Program-made: the position numbers and the translations under genes | From: Euglena gracilis | Lineage: Eukaryota > Euglenida > Euglenophyceae > Euglenales | Reading direction: 5' to 3' | DNA length: 64,000 nt | Assembly: GCA_039621445.1 (NCBI GenBank) | Contig: CP154954.1 | Location: forward strand, 27,516,123 to 27,580,122 | The notes under the pieces: model-generated | Seen by the model: the letters and a program-made list of their open reading frames with translations, nothing else | The model's database searches: none | What the model was told of the DNA's origin: nothing | Shown: positions 10,926-25,000 of the stretch, one piece after another | Position numbering within the stretch: position 1 is the first letter of the stretch | Layout of the letters: every line of letters begins with the position of its first letter

Positions 10926-11933
10926 CCCGCCGCGCGCCACCGGGGCCACCTCCGTTCAGTGCCGCTGCCCCCTGCACCCCAGTGCCACCTCGCGAGTGCA
11001 TTCCCTGAACTTGGCCTTTTTGTGTTGTCCGTCAGAGCCGCAGAAAGAAACGCCGGGCTCCTTAAGGGGCGGTGGTAAGGTAGGGTACAGCTGTCGGTCG
11101 TGGCCAGGCTGTTGTTTGAGGGTTCGCAGCACCCCCGGGGGGGGGGGGGCTGGACTGCTGGTTGTCCAAGTTTTTTGGCTAGTGGAAATATTTGTGGGCC
11201 CCCCTACTGGGGGGGGGGGTTGTTGCTAGTGGTTTGTTCCAGTGTCTAGCAAAATGGCTGGCCAGTGGACCCCCTGTTGCTGGCCTATCGAGTTCCCTGG
11301 AAGTTCAGCCCTTCCTGCTTTGCCCCTCCAAAGCAGGGGGGAAAACACAAATGCGAATTTTTTGCATTTTTTGCGTTTTTTGATTTTGGCAAAATTTTCG
11401 TTTTTTTTTTTTTGCGCTTTGTGTGTGTGTGTGTTTTTGGCGATTTTTGGATTTTTGTTGGAAAATTTTTGACAATGAAAAACGTCTTCGTTTTGGCCCC
11501 GATTTTCTCCGAAAGCCAGAAATTTTGTCAATTTTTTTGTCACTTTTGCATTTTTGGTCAACAAAATGCCTTATGTTATTAAAATGAAAAATTATCCCCA
11601 GCATGGCCAAATTTTTTTTAATTCCTCTCCAGTGGAAAAAAATTGTACATCCCGGGGGAGCTCCTAAAGATTTTATATGCAATTTGTTTTTATTTGATTT
11701 TATATGCAAATGGGGTTGCGCTTGTAGCGGACCGCCGCCTTCGGTGGCAGGGGGTGTGCTTTTATTTGGACCGTGCGCTTTGTAGCAGCCCCACACTTCC
11801 ATTAAGGGGGGATTTTCAGAGGGACGGGAATACAGTTAACTGGACCCCCTCATCGACTTGTCACCGTTCGCAGGGCCCCTGTGTGCCTGCCCAGCCCGGA
11901 ATTGCGGTTGCCTGTGCTTCCAGCGCCTCAGCT
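10926..11933. other. Intergenic, with one end of a CAGGGGG T-rich repeat
   Basis: At 11334 CAGGGGGGAAAACACAAATGCG opens a T-rich stretch to about 11570 with GCATTTTTTGCG-like repeats. It resembles the left ends of the elements at 31753 and 54187, but no right end is found. The remainder shows no gene. Confidence 0.5.
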
Positions 11934-13837
11934 ATGCAGGCGTACTCCTGTCAGCCTTGCAACGTTGCCTTCGCCACGGAGCAAGGTGTGGCATTGTGTA
12001 CTTCTTCCCAATAGCCCGTTTAGAGAAATGCAGTCTGAGATCGCTCTTGGACAGGATGGACCCGACACCTTGCCTCCGGCCAACGCCATTTCGAGACCTC
12101 GGTTCACCCTGATGGCTCTGGCTTGTGGGAGCTCAAAACTCTGGGTCCCATAAAATTTGGAATCTTGCTGACGAACTGGCCTACTTCACAAAAGAGAAAC
12201 ACCAAATGTGTTTTTCTCCCACCAAATGTGCAGGTCAGTGTTCAAGCATCTACAAACCCTCCGGGCGAGATTGGAGAGGTGAAAATTGACACGTCGTTTT
12301 GTGGATCACAAGGATGTTTGACAGGCAGCGTAGGAAGCTGTGCACAAAGTGTTTTTTCAATTTAATACACAGTTTACCCATGCACCATGGCGTTCACTCA
12401 TGCACAATGGCATTTGGAAAGGGATGGGGTAAGGCCAACGTGCACACAAAAGGGTATGCGGGACAAAATGGGTGATGTGTTTGCCCATGGGCAACAGCAT
12501 ATAACCCTGGAAGCCTTGCCTTGCATGCGCAAAGGGGTTTTGTTTGGGGGAGTGGGGTGGGGGTGGGGGCCGCCCCCCCGCCACCAAAACAACTGGCAAC
12601 GTTCCTCCCCTGCTGCAAACATCATGAACTATTTTGAACTGTTATGCCGTCCCCTGTTTTGTGCCCCAGACATCAGTCCCAGCTCAATCCAAGCAGCACT
12701 CCACTGCACTCCTCATGCAAAATGGCCTGCCACAAAATGGATTCCCTGAGGTTCCGGGGAGCGTCCCCGGAGCCTGGTTCCTTGCGGCCGCAGGGAGCCT
12801 CCCCGCAGATCCCCGGTGCCTCCTCCGGTCACCACCTCGGCAGGATTCCATTTCCGCGGTGGACCTTGACACTGTCCCCGGCCTTTTGCATTGTGCCCAC
12901 CCCACCTGCCATCACCTCTACCCCAGGCTGGCAGCAGCACCTCCTCAGCGCGCAGCACCTGGCCGTGGTCCAGGCCCTGCTGGGTGTGCCCCTCCCCCCC
13001 CCCAGCCATTTTCCGGTGCAGCTGGCGGGGCCGCCGGTTTCCACTGCTTGCCACTGGTCTGCGGCCTGGTCTGGCCTGCCAGTGGTTGTCCCTCTCCACT
13101 CCCCTGGGCACAGGGCAGTCCAGAAGGGACGGGAGGGGTCTTCCTCTTAAGGACCCTACATAAAAAGTGTTCAAAAAATTCAAAAAATGAGCCTTTTTGG
13201 ATTTATTCTCACCGAAAAATCAGGGAGTTTTTGACCGATTTCGGCCTGGTATCCGGCCTTTACCAGCCCGCAAAACCGAAAAATTTCTGGGCCCTCTTCA
13301 GTATCGAGGTAGGAGGGGGGGGGGGTCCGACCCCCCCCCCCCCTCACCCCCCGTGTTGCCCCCTCTCCCCCTGTGTTGGGAGGGGTCCGGACCCCCCTCA
13401 AGGCTTCCCATCCATCCCTGGTCCCTGTGGATTTCTCATTGAACGTGCTGGGACGGGCCGTGTTTTTTTTTTTTTTTTTTTTTTTTTTGTTTTTTTTTTT
13501 TTTTTTCCCTTTCCTCGTGAAGGATCGCCCTGGCATCCGCAACCTGTCCCTTCTCCGCAGGGGGGAGCGTCGCCCCCATCTCGAGCATGCTGTACAGCGC
13601 CGGGGCGGCCAGGGGGCTTCCGGCGCCTCAAGGCCAGTGCTCTGGCAGAGATGGCCCGACCGGAAGAGGCGGCCCCCTGGGAAATGACAGATGCGTCCCA
13701 GTACCAGTTGCAGCAACAGCAGCAGCAGCAACTTCAGCAGATTCAGCTGCACCAGCAGCAGCAAGAGTTGTTGCATCAGCAGAGGTGCACGCACGTGCGG
13801 GCGCGGGCGTGTGTGTGCGTTGTGTGTGTGTGGGTAT

Positions 13838-13879
<42 letters not shown>

Positions 13880-16800
13880 GTATGTGTGTTGTGTGTGTGC
13901 ACGCGCGGACGTGTGTGCTTGGGTGATCTGTGGAAGGGTTGCCCAGTGATGGGTTGGTATGTTGGTTTTTGTTTGGGCCCTCCTGCAACCATTTGATATG
14001 TTTTCTTTGCAATTGATTCACAGAGGTTATACCTGTTGGAGGAGCTGGTTTGCACACAGCGTTAAGAAAAGTGGATTGCAGGGTGATGGTTCCCGCTGTT
14101 TGCCCGTCCTTCACAGCCTGCTGTCCCAGGCGGCCTCGTCATCGGTCTTGTCCCCCAATCAGTTTCAGGTGCTCTCCATCAAAGAATGGGAAAGTTCCAG
14201 ACATGTGGTGTTGAGGTCACAGCACCAGCGACTTCCACAGCCCTCCAAATCCCCGCTGGAATACACTTGCGGTGCTCAATCCACTTGGAGGTTCGGCAAG
14301 CCAGTTACCTTGCCCCTCCTCAAATGCGACCTTGAGTCTATTTTGGGTCAATTGCTGAAAATCTCTCCGGGGGATCTGTATTGGAATTTTTGGGGGGTCA
14401 GTGAAGAGTTTGCGTGCCTTTAGAATGGTTTTCATGAAAAATGCAGTACCCACATGCCATTTGCCGATGCTTGGGGAAGTAGCTTTTCTCAGCCATATGG
14501 GCGAAACGACCCATGCCTTATCATGGCGAACTTGGAAGGGTGTAGCTCAAGAAAATTTTGCCCCACCCCCAGGGTCCAGTCAGCCAGCAGCCTTTTTCCA
14601 GCTAGCAGCTTTTTTCCAGCTGGGGACCCCCCCCATCAACGAGTTTTATTCATTTCCAGCCTTCTTTCCGGCCTTCCCTTCGGGCGGCCGGACGGTAACG
14701 GGTTTTTCGCTTTCAGGTGTTGAAAAATGGGCCAGAAATGGGCGAAAATGGGCCGGAAAAGGGCTGGTCAAGGCAAATTGTGGGTCAAAGGTCGATTTTT
14801 TTTTGCATAATTGGCAGTTTTTTGGGCATTTTTTTTGTGATTTCGATTTTTGGCACCTAGTTCAACGCTGGGTTGGGCCCAGCTCCAGCCCAGGACCCCT
14901 GGGGGGGGGGGGGCAGCCTTTTCCAGCCAGCCCACAGTTTCCAACCCCTGAGCTGGACCCCCGGGGGTAAAAAAAAAAGCCCTGCTTGGAAGACAACCCA
15001 TTTTCTGCTCAGGAAAGGTTTTGACTGGCACATCCATCTCTGTTCCACTATTCTGTGTGATACTTTTTTGCAATTTTTGAGATCTTTGGTCGGATGACAA
15101 AACCTTGCTCAGAAGCAGGGTTCAATGGGGATTTTCAGATATTATTATCAAAACACGTGCTGCACATGTGTGTTTTTCGAGGGTCCGTGTTGCATCCCCC
15201 TCTGCATAATGTCATTGCACAAGGACCCAACAAACAGAAAAGTCAGTGAAGGAGAGTCAGTATGGATTTTATAGGAGCCAGAAATCTGAAGCAGACCTTT
15301 TGGAACCATTTTTCGGAAGCCATGCTGTACGATTCCCGTGCAAACTTTTGGGGTGGATTTAAGTTCACTGGCCGAGTTGCACAGGGCAGAGATAAGCCCC
15401 CCCCCCGGTAATACATATCACCCACCAGAAACTCATCATCATTGATTGTGGGAACACGTGACGAGGTCTTTCGCCTTGGGATGAGAATGGGTCATTCTGG
15501 CTGTTCATCCCCGTGTGGATGGAGGGGAGTCGGGTGTCCTTGGCAACGTTTTCATGCGACTCAGACCCAGGACTGGCTTTCTCTTTGTTTCGTTCTCTCC
15601 CCTCCCAGGCTCTGCAGTTGGCACAGTTGGCTTCGAACAGCCTGAACGCTCAGGATCCGATGCGGTCCACTGTGCAGCAAATGCAGAAGTTGCAGGTGTG
15701 TGCTCCAGCAGCCTTTTTTTTTTTTACGCCAAGAGCGGTGTGTCCTGTTGGCAATGCGTGTGTGTGTTGTGTTGTGTTGTGTTGTGTTGTGTTGTGTCGT
15801 GTCGTGTCGTGTCGTGTCGTGTTGTGTTGTGTTGTGTTGTGTTGTGTTGTGTTGTGTTGTGTTGTGTTGTGTTGTGTTGTGTTGTGTTGTGTTGTGTTGT
15901 GTTGTGTTGTGTTGTGTTGTGTTGTGTTGTGTGTGTGTGTTGTGTTGTGTGGGTGTGTGTGTGTGCTGTGTGTGGGTGTGTGTTGTGTGTCTCCGCACGC
16001 GCCATGTGGGTGGGTGGGTGGGTGGGTGGGTGGGTGGGTGGGTGTGGTTGTGTGTGTGGACCAGGGGGGGGGGAAAACGCAAATGCGTTTTTTTTGCGGT
16101 TTTTTTGCGTTTTTCAATTTTCGGAAAATTTGCGTTTTTTGCGTTTTTTTGCGTTTTTTTGCGTTTTTCAATTTTCGGAAAATTTGCGTTTTTTGCATTT
16201 TTTTGCGTTTTTTTGCGTTTTTTTTTGCAATTTTTTTGCAATTTTTTTTGCGTTTTTTATTTTTACATTTTTTTTTGATTTTTGCGCCTCCAAATTATTG
16301 TATGCATCGCCTTGCTCACATTTCATATGCTTTTATTTACCACCATGCACCAGCTATGCTATTTTAGACGTGCGCTGTGGTAGTGAGTGAACTAATTGTT
16401 TGTGTCCTCCACACAGCCGGGTCTTTGATACTTTCTTCCCAATGCTGTGTGGAGGAATGAGCTACTTATGAGGGTTGTTCTTTGCTTTAATGCAGGGACA
16501 CCATGGAATCTGAACATGAAGTTGATGCTCTGGCGTTGGCAACTGCAGATGGAGCTTCTGAAGTTGAAATGGACGTGGATGATCAAGATGCAAATGAAAG
16601 CCATAACAAGAAACGCAAATTCAATTATGGAGCCAAGACCAGTGATTTCTTTCGTTGGTGACATCAGGGTGAGTTGTGCTTGAAACAGGTTTCAACCCGT
16701 GCCAAAAAGGATGCAATTCTCATTTGACGGCATGCATACATGAACTCAACTCCTTCATTTGTCAAGCGCGCGTGGCTGCCAACCTCCCCAGGTGCTTTAA

Positions 16801-19800
16801 AAAAAATTTCTGGTCAAGACAACACCGGCTTCGAGGGTCAAGCAATTCCCTTTGGGCACTTTTGAAGTCCGTGGTGATGCGATGTGGTGTTGCGCTTGTC
16901 AGAAGCCTGTTGACCATGACCAGGGGTAACTAGTGAAAAAATTGAAATTTGTGGTTTTTCAGAGACTTGTTCCCCTGCTGGCACACGGAAATGCTCTGCA
17001 CAGCAGCATTTGCAGAAGAAGTTACACAAGGACAATTTAAGAAGGTCTTCCAGAACGATCACCACAGTGGCCACGACAGTGGATGTGTCGCAACCATAGA
17101 TTCATTTAACCCCTGTGTGACCCCTCCCCCCGGGACATCCTGGGGGGGGGGTTTCGGGAGTGGGTGGGTGGGTTGGGGCCTCAGGAAATCCACCCCAGGG
17201 GGGGTCCACCGCCCCAAAACCCACCCAAAATCAAGCCAAATCCGGCCAAACACCCAAAAATTATCTCTCCGGGGGGTCACTGAGTGAATCTATGGTCGCA
17301 ACCAGCATCTCAAGTATCAACATCCACCGCATCATATGTTGTGCCAATTGCACCCGAGCGTGCGAAGGTGTGGCTTTCACCATTGAACTTAACAACCACA
17401 TATTTGTTTGGTTTGATCAGGTTCAAAGGGATCTCAAAGAGATGATGTCTGTGCAAGAGCACATCCAAGATGCAAGGGATGTCCTTTGTGCTGCATTCCT
17501 CGCTGCAGGTTTGTGAAAAAATCATTATCTTGTGCCTTTCTTGACACTGCTTAGGCATCCCATTGGAGAAGATTGAGCACCCAAGCATTCAAGGGTTCCT
17601 GCACAAAACATCAAAATTCTTCGGCTGCTACCCAAAAGGAGCGAAGGAGATGCATGCATGTGTCGATCGAGTTTACAAGGTAAGTTGTTTTGTCGTGAGT
17701 GCCCATGACATGCATGCTTGTGTTGCTCGAGTTTGTAACGTAAGTCGCTTTGTCATGATGGCTCAAGGCTTTCTTGTTGTTGGAGTGCACATCTTTTTCC
17801 TCGCTTGGGTGGTTGATGTCTATGTTTTCGCAGAGACATTTCAAAGAAATACGGCGACTCCTCTACGAGCACGACGTTGCTATCAGCTTTGACGAGACCA
17901 CGGACAGTCGCGGCAGATCCGTTCTCCACATAGTGGTGTTCAGTGCGGAGAAGACCCTCCTCACAGACGTCGTGTACCTGCAATGTTTCGGACCATACAT
18001 CTCTCTAAGGTTTTGCGAACCCCCCCCCCGGGGGGGGGGCTGCTGCAGCCAGCCCCGATTTGGGCCCAGCCCAGCCGCAGCAGCACCCCCCCCTGGGGGG
18101 GGGTGCTGCTAGCCCAGCTAGCCAGCCCCTTTTTGGGGGTCCAGCCCAAAATTTTTCGGCGCAAAGCGCCGAAAAATTTTGAAGAAATGTGTTCAAAAAG
18201 TGGCCAAAAATGGGGTTTGGGGGGCGTTTGGGGCATTTTTGGGGGGGGGTTCAGATGCATCATTTTTTCAAAACTGTGTTTTGCAGGTCATTTTTGGGCA
18301 TTTTTCCGATTTCAGTCCAACCCAAATTTCTAGCTAGCCCAAATTTCTAGCCCTAGCCCAGCAACCACCCCCCCCGGGGTCCTTAAAGAGATGTATGTTT
18401 CGGACCTAACGACGGTGCGGAACACCGAGAGGTTGCAAGGGTGGTCAACGAGAGCCTTGCAAAAACAGGCATTTTGCCTGAGAGACTTAAGTTTGTTGTA
18501 ATCGACGAGGGCAGTGTGATTTGCATACCGTCCCTTCCGTTGTTCGCTTTTTTGTTAACGATTTGGCAATATAGATCTTTCTTGTAATAAAAAAATGGTT
18601 GTATGCATTTCAGTGATGGTATGTGTGCGGTGGCTGCTTTCGAGAATGTTCTAACCACTTTGTTCCCCTCTGTACAATTACACCTCCAGGATAGCGCTTT
18701 GCTCTAAGCACAATCCTGCCGTTGTGTGTGTTGCCCATAAGCTGCATGGTGTGGGCCAGGAAGTCTGCAAATTTGGGTTTGATGACGTTGATTTTCTTTT
18801 CCAGTTTCCAAGTGTTCTACATCCAAAGAAACATGCTTCCACACGTCGCAGGTGGTTTCAAACTCTAAAGGAATTGAACAAGGACCTCTCTTTACCACCA
18901 AAAGTTGGAACTACACGATGGAATTCTTGGAGGGATGCTTCGGATTGGTACTGCTTTCATTTGACTGTTGTGAAAAAGTTCCTTGTTGCTGAATGTGAGC
19001 GAAACCCTTGGAAAGGAAAAGAAGGCACAATTCCACCTGTGAGGGAAAGAATCCTGAAGCTGCTTTCAGAAAGGTTCACCGGCACAGCCATTCGCATTGC
19101 TTTTTTGGCCGATCATTTGGATATGGTGGGTCACGTTCTGAACGATTTTCAAGGGAAGTCACCAGGGGAGGTTGCGTTTGTTTATGACAAGGTGATGGAG
19201 CTGAGGTCTTATTTGCAGGATTTATCGATGGACAGTTGCATGTTTACACCACGGGTTGAGAGCTTGTTTCAGAAATTGAAGGACCAAAAACCCATGCGTT
19301 CCATGCTGAGTCAAGCTGCAACTAGGGGTTACAAGTACCTTGATGTCGTGATGCGTCGGCACCCTAAACAATGGCAATTTTACAAGGAGGTTCGTGTGCT
19401 CAATCCAAGTAATTTGCCATCACTCCTTCCTTCGGCTTCAGAATATCCCACTTTAGGACTTCCGCTCACAAGGATTTTGCAGCCGAGTGGGGAAAATATT
19501 GTCGCGTGGAACGCATCTATCCCTCCAACCCCGAAGAGCTGATGGCGTTTTGGTCAAGACACCAAGGTGTTTTGGCCGAAACTGCCAAGCTGCTTCTAAG
19601 TGTTCCAGTCACCTCTGCTGATGTGGATGCCATGCTTTTCTTTATTTTGGTGCAAATTAGTTTGCATTATTGCTTAATGGTCAAATTCCGACTCATCATT
19701 TGCCGCGACGGGAATCATCGATCAAAATCATTTGCTTCTGTTCCACTTTTGGTGTCGCCTTTCAAAGACTGGCATGCACCCACGCTCCTTCAGTCTGGCT

Positions 19801-22043
19801 GGTGTCATTGACACCAAACTCCGCCATTCTCTCCCCGATGATTCCCGTCGTGCCACGTGCATGTTGATGTTCAATGGTGACATTGAAGGACGATTCTAGT
19901 CACCCGAACTCAGCGTGTCACACTCCCCAAATGCGATTGCATTTCTGCTCTTTGTGCCTCGAAGCTCTGGTGAGGCCCCTTTGACACAAAAGACGTGTTA
20001 TTTCATTACCTTCGGCCTTCATGTTACCACAAAGGCAAGGGAATCCTTTTCATCCCAATTTGCGTTTTTTTGCGTTTTTTTGCGTTTTTTTGCGTTTTTT
20101 TTGCGTCGCGTTTTTTGAGGTGCCCTGTTGCGTTTCCCCTCCCCCCCTGGTGTGGGCATGGTCCGGCACCATCTGCTGCCTGCCGACCGGCGCCGGAACG
20201 TCAGTGTTCAAACAGCAGCATTTGCAAGGAAGGGTGGGCAACCGACATGTGAATTACTGGTTGCCATGGTGTCCGTTGATGACATGCTCCGTGGGCACAG
20301 CTCGCCCCCCAAAAGACGAATGAGGCTATGCTCGATGTCCCACTATCGGGATCCGTTTCAGAAACATTTTTCTTTTGTCAATCCACTTTTTTCGTGAAGT
20401 GATAAATATTTTGTGGCCACGTTTCCAAACAACAGCCAAAGGAGAGCTGCTCTTGCTTAAATGAAAGCCATCAAGAAATGGACTTCAGATGTCATCAAGG
20501 CTATAGCATTACTAAACAGCCAAATTATAAAACTAATTTCCGTTATTGAATAATGTGTTGTTTAAAGGAATTATTTGGGTCTAGCACTGTGGAAACCGCC
20601 ACCCCCAATTGCCCTTCCCCGCTACCCCACAGCAAGCCGCACAGGCGCAACAGAGGGCGGCGCGGCTCCTGGACCTCCGGCAGCAGGTGTGTGTGTCGTG
20701 AGCACCGCGGTGGCCCACTGCATCGTATGCCACGCCGATGAGCCCGTGGCCACGTGAGCCCAACCATGGGCCTCTGGCCGTGGGTGTCACTGCTCTTCCG
20801 GCGCAGGGGCCCCTGAGTGGCGGCGGCCTGGACCAGCTCAGCCTTCTGCAGGTTGTTGTGTGTGCGTGCGTGTGTTGTGTTGTGTTATGTTGTGTTGTGT
20901 GTGTGTGTGTGTGTGTGTGTGGTGTTGTGTTGTGTGTGTGTGTGTGTGGGTGTGGGTGTGCGTGCGTGTGTGTGTGTGTGTGTGTGTGTGCATGTGTGTG
21001 GGTGGGTGGGTGGGTGGGTGTGGCGCCCTGACACGCCCACGTTGCTCTGCGATGCCTTGTGGACGGGGCGGGAGGGGTTTCATCATGGATCAGGGTGGGT
21101 CTAGACCAGTTTTTTGGGGGGGATTTGAACGGAGCTCAAATGATCTATTTGTGCTTTCGAACTGATGGGACGGAAGGTGCCTCATTTTGGTCCCAAGTGC
21201 AGGGGTATTTTTTTTGCTCGTTCGAGACTCGATTTTTGTGTATCGGTCGGCATTGCCCCCTCAGTTGGCTTGGATGGGTGCCGTTAAAAATATTCAGGTT
21301 CATTATTTGTTTGTTTGATTTGGCGGCGCCGCAGGGCTTCCCGGGTGGCCTCGGACTGGGCCAGGACAGCATCCTGGGCAGTGCGCCAGGCAGCAGTCTC
21401 AGCCTGCTGAGCCAGCCGGTGTGTGCACCGTGTGCATGTGTGCGGTGCGGTGCGGTGTTAGTGTGGAGCATTTCAATCACCTTGCGGTTGCAGACATCTG
21501 GGCAAACCGCTGAATGCCCTCCAATTGCATTATGAGACGGTTGACTTTTATTTGTCGGGACAAAAGGTTGCTCACCGAGGCCGGTGGATAAATTGAGGCC
21601 CACAAGGGACGGGGTTATTTTTTTTGTTTTGGACCGCTCCTTAGGGACCCCCCTTGGGCCTGAGGGCCGCCGCTTCTGCCGTGTCAAAATTACAAAGTCG
21701 AAAGCACATTTTTTTTTGATGATTTGGGTGGATGGACAATCCAAGGATGCCAGAAAGCATCACCCCTTAAATTGATCCGGTTTTGCCAACATAAGTTATA
21801 TATACATAACATACATACATACATACATACATACATACATACATACATACATACGTACGTACGTACATACATACATACATACATACATACATACATACAT
21901 ACATACATACATACATGCATACATACATACATACATACATACATACATACATACATACATACATACATACATACATACATACATACATACATACATACAT
22001 ACATACATACATACATACATACATACATACATACATACATACA

Positions 22044-22076
<33 letters not shown>

Positions 22077-25000
22077 TTATATATTTGGCCATTTTTCTCT
22101 GTGGGTTTTTCATCGAATGCGTTGGGATGGGACCACCATAAGTTGAACCAAGATAGGGTTCAACAGCAATGAAGATACATTTTTTTGGGGGGAAATGTAG
22201 TATGTAGTGCTGTAATTTGTGATTTTGACGTGGCTTTGACATTTAATATCAATAATGTATTCCAAATGATAAAAAAGTGCGCCACCCCCTGTGAAGGGCG
22301 CCCCCCCCCACAAATTTAAACCCCCAGGAGGTTTGGTATTCCCACCCAAATATAAGCCCCCCCCAAAACCCCGAAGTGGAAGTGCCACAAGTGGAAGTGC
22401 CATACTGCACACCGTGGCAGTCGGGGCACGAGCACACCGATTGGAGTATGATCGGGTTGCTGCAGTGGGTGCCCCAGTCTCCTGCAATGCCTAAACCCCC
22501 ATTTAAGTGCGTGGTGTCCAAATTGTACGCAGTCCCCAAATAAGTGTCACACCCCCGAGGGCCCGAGGGCACAGTCCAATATGCACATCCCGTGCACTCA
22601 ATTGGGGGGTTCACCCGACGCTGGGTCGCCACCGAGGGCCGAGCCAGGGGAGGTCGTGGTTGAGGGTTTCGAGGCATTGCCCCCCCTGCACAACAAATGC
22701 AATGTATGCCACCCGCAGCAGCCCCGCCCAGTGCTGCTGCCCAGGGGGGGTACCCGCCTTTAACTGCACCTGTCTATTTTGGACAAAAAAATTCACTCTT
22801 TTTGGGAAAGTCGGAGGTACAAAACGGAATTTGGGATAAAATTGGTATTTGAATGTAGTTGAAGTTTATGGGCCTCTCAGAAACGTTTGCTTTCTCCAAT
22901 AATACCCCCCCCCTGTGAGGGTCTTGAAATCCTGCCCAAGTATGCAAGTCTAAAGCAGGGGGGTTTCTTTATACCTGGGGGTGGTTTGCATGGGTTTGTG
23001 AACCGGCCCTCGTCATAGCTCCTTTTGGCTGGATGGACTGCACCCCCGTTTTTCTGACTGGTGGTGGCGGGGGGGGGGAGGGCGGCGTCGCTGTTCTGTT
23101 CTGTTCTCATGTCCGTCCCCCGCAGTTGTTCAGCGTCGGGGCCGGGGCGGCCTCCCCGGGGCGGCGCTCGGCGGGCGGGCGGCTGGGCGACCGGCAGCCC
23201 GTGTCGAAGTTCACGGTGGGCGCCCCCCCCCCCTCCGTTGCTGTCGCGGCAGCAACCGTGCGCCCCTTGCGTCCCACCCTCACCCCCGCCGGCATTCCAA
23301 CAGCGACGTACCCGTCCTCCGCTTTTGAGGGCAATACTTCGTCCTCCAAGAGATGGTTTACAGGCTGGTTTCGCAATTTCAGGTTGTACTGGAAAGTGAG
23401 CAGAGTTGGGCATTCCTTGCAATGCTTCAACCAACACGACAGGATAATACCTTTTTTGAAACTGTGAACGGTTCAGATGCAGGGTGGCACGCAGTGCTGC
23501 CACGGTTGGGGAATGGTTCTTTCATGAGAGCATGGACCCTGCAGGGTGGTGTGCAGGGGGGGGGGGGGTGGAGGGGGCACCTGAAGGATTTCTTCTCATC
23601 TGTCCTATCTGTCCTGGGGATCCAGGGACACCTCCCCCCGACCTGAATGCCCCCAGCGTGGGGTCATGGATGGGGAGCCTGAGGCCCCCCTGCCTCGTCC
23701 GTCCGCTTCGAGGGCGGCCATCGCCCCCCCCCCCCCCCGCAGGTGGTGAAGAAGCCCGACTCCGGCCGTTCACAGCCTTCGCGGCAGTTCCCCAGCAACC
23801 GGGACCTCGGTGTGCCCCCCCCCCAACTGGCCAGCGGTGGGGAAGATGTCTGCGCCAAAGAGTCCCGTTTTGTGCCGCGTTGCGCCGTACCCCCGGCGCT
23901 GCGTCCCGGGGTTCGGCCCGTGTGCCCCGGGTGGCGGCTGTGGCCACTACTGTCAGAGACCGGGCGGTGGGAGTCGGGCCGGCCACTCTGCCGTGTCCCA
24001 GGGCCGCCCGACGAGCCGGGCTGCTGCCGGAACTGCGGCGAGAAGGGCCACGGGCTGCGGGACTGCCCCCGGGAGCTGTCCTGCGCCAACTGCGGGCGTG
24101 CGCAGCCCCCTGTTGGCTGTCAGGGGGGACGTTGGGGAACGCAGGGCCCAAATAAAACAACCACAGGAATCCCCTCCAAATCATACGCCAAAGTTTATTA
24201 TTTGGGCTTCCGAGGACAGCACCTGAGGGCAGGGCTGAACAGGAATTTTGGAAACCCTGCGGGTGGGGGATCGACCCTGGCTTGTTTTTAACTCGGAAGA
24301 TTCGGGGGGGATGGGTCCGGACCGGACCCCCCAGCCCCGGTCTCGGCTCAGTCAGCCCAGCCGGGGTGGGTATTTTCCGAAGCTCTGGATTTTTTTTGGG
24401 GAAATGTTTTCACACCGCCCGATTTTTTGGGGGGACCCACCCGCTAAATCACCACACCCGGAGGAGGAATTTCTTCCAACACTGAACGAAAAATTGAATT
24501 AATTTTTTTTAAAAAAAAATACCTGAAATTTGGGAACCAGGAAGGGATGGTTGAACCAGATGGTCGACCATCTCTGTTTTAAGCCCCCAGGGCCCAGCTT
24601 TAAGCCCCACCCACCCAGCCTGGTGTGCCCCCGCAGGGGGGGGGGCTCAATGGGAATCCCCGAAACTCTATGGGTGGTCCGGTGGGGGCGTCCGCCCACA
24701 CCCCCACCCATCTCGATGATTGATTCATTCGTTAAGTGACCATCAGTAATTAATCAGTGAAGAATTAGTTCCATGCAGAAATGCACCAACAGCACGCGTT
24801 TGCTTGACGGCCACGGGTGGCTGGAAACAAAGGGCATACCCACCATGTGTGCCGGGATGGTGGTATGTCGTTCCCACATCCCGTCCATACTCTTTTTTTG
24901 AAGAAACAGTGTCAATGTGCATGCGTCATTCCTGACTGATAGCAACTGGTTTCTTTTAATTGGGTTTCTGAATATTGGCCTGGGGAGTTGTATTTGGGTT

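Noticed and set aside
18003-18010. Splice donor AAG|GTTTTG ending transposase exon at 18009
   Set aside because: It is the edge of the MITE TIR. Removing the MITE with one TSD continues the frame, so an intron here is unnecessary, although host splicing of the MITE is possible.
22250-22480. Short minus-strand ORFs with Gly/Thr composition
   Set aside because: They overlap the CCCAAATATAAGCCCC repeat and C-runs and lack splice support.
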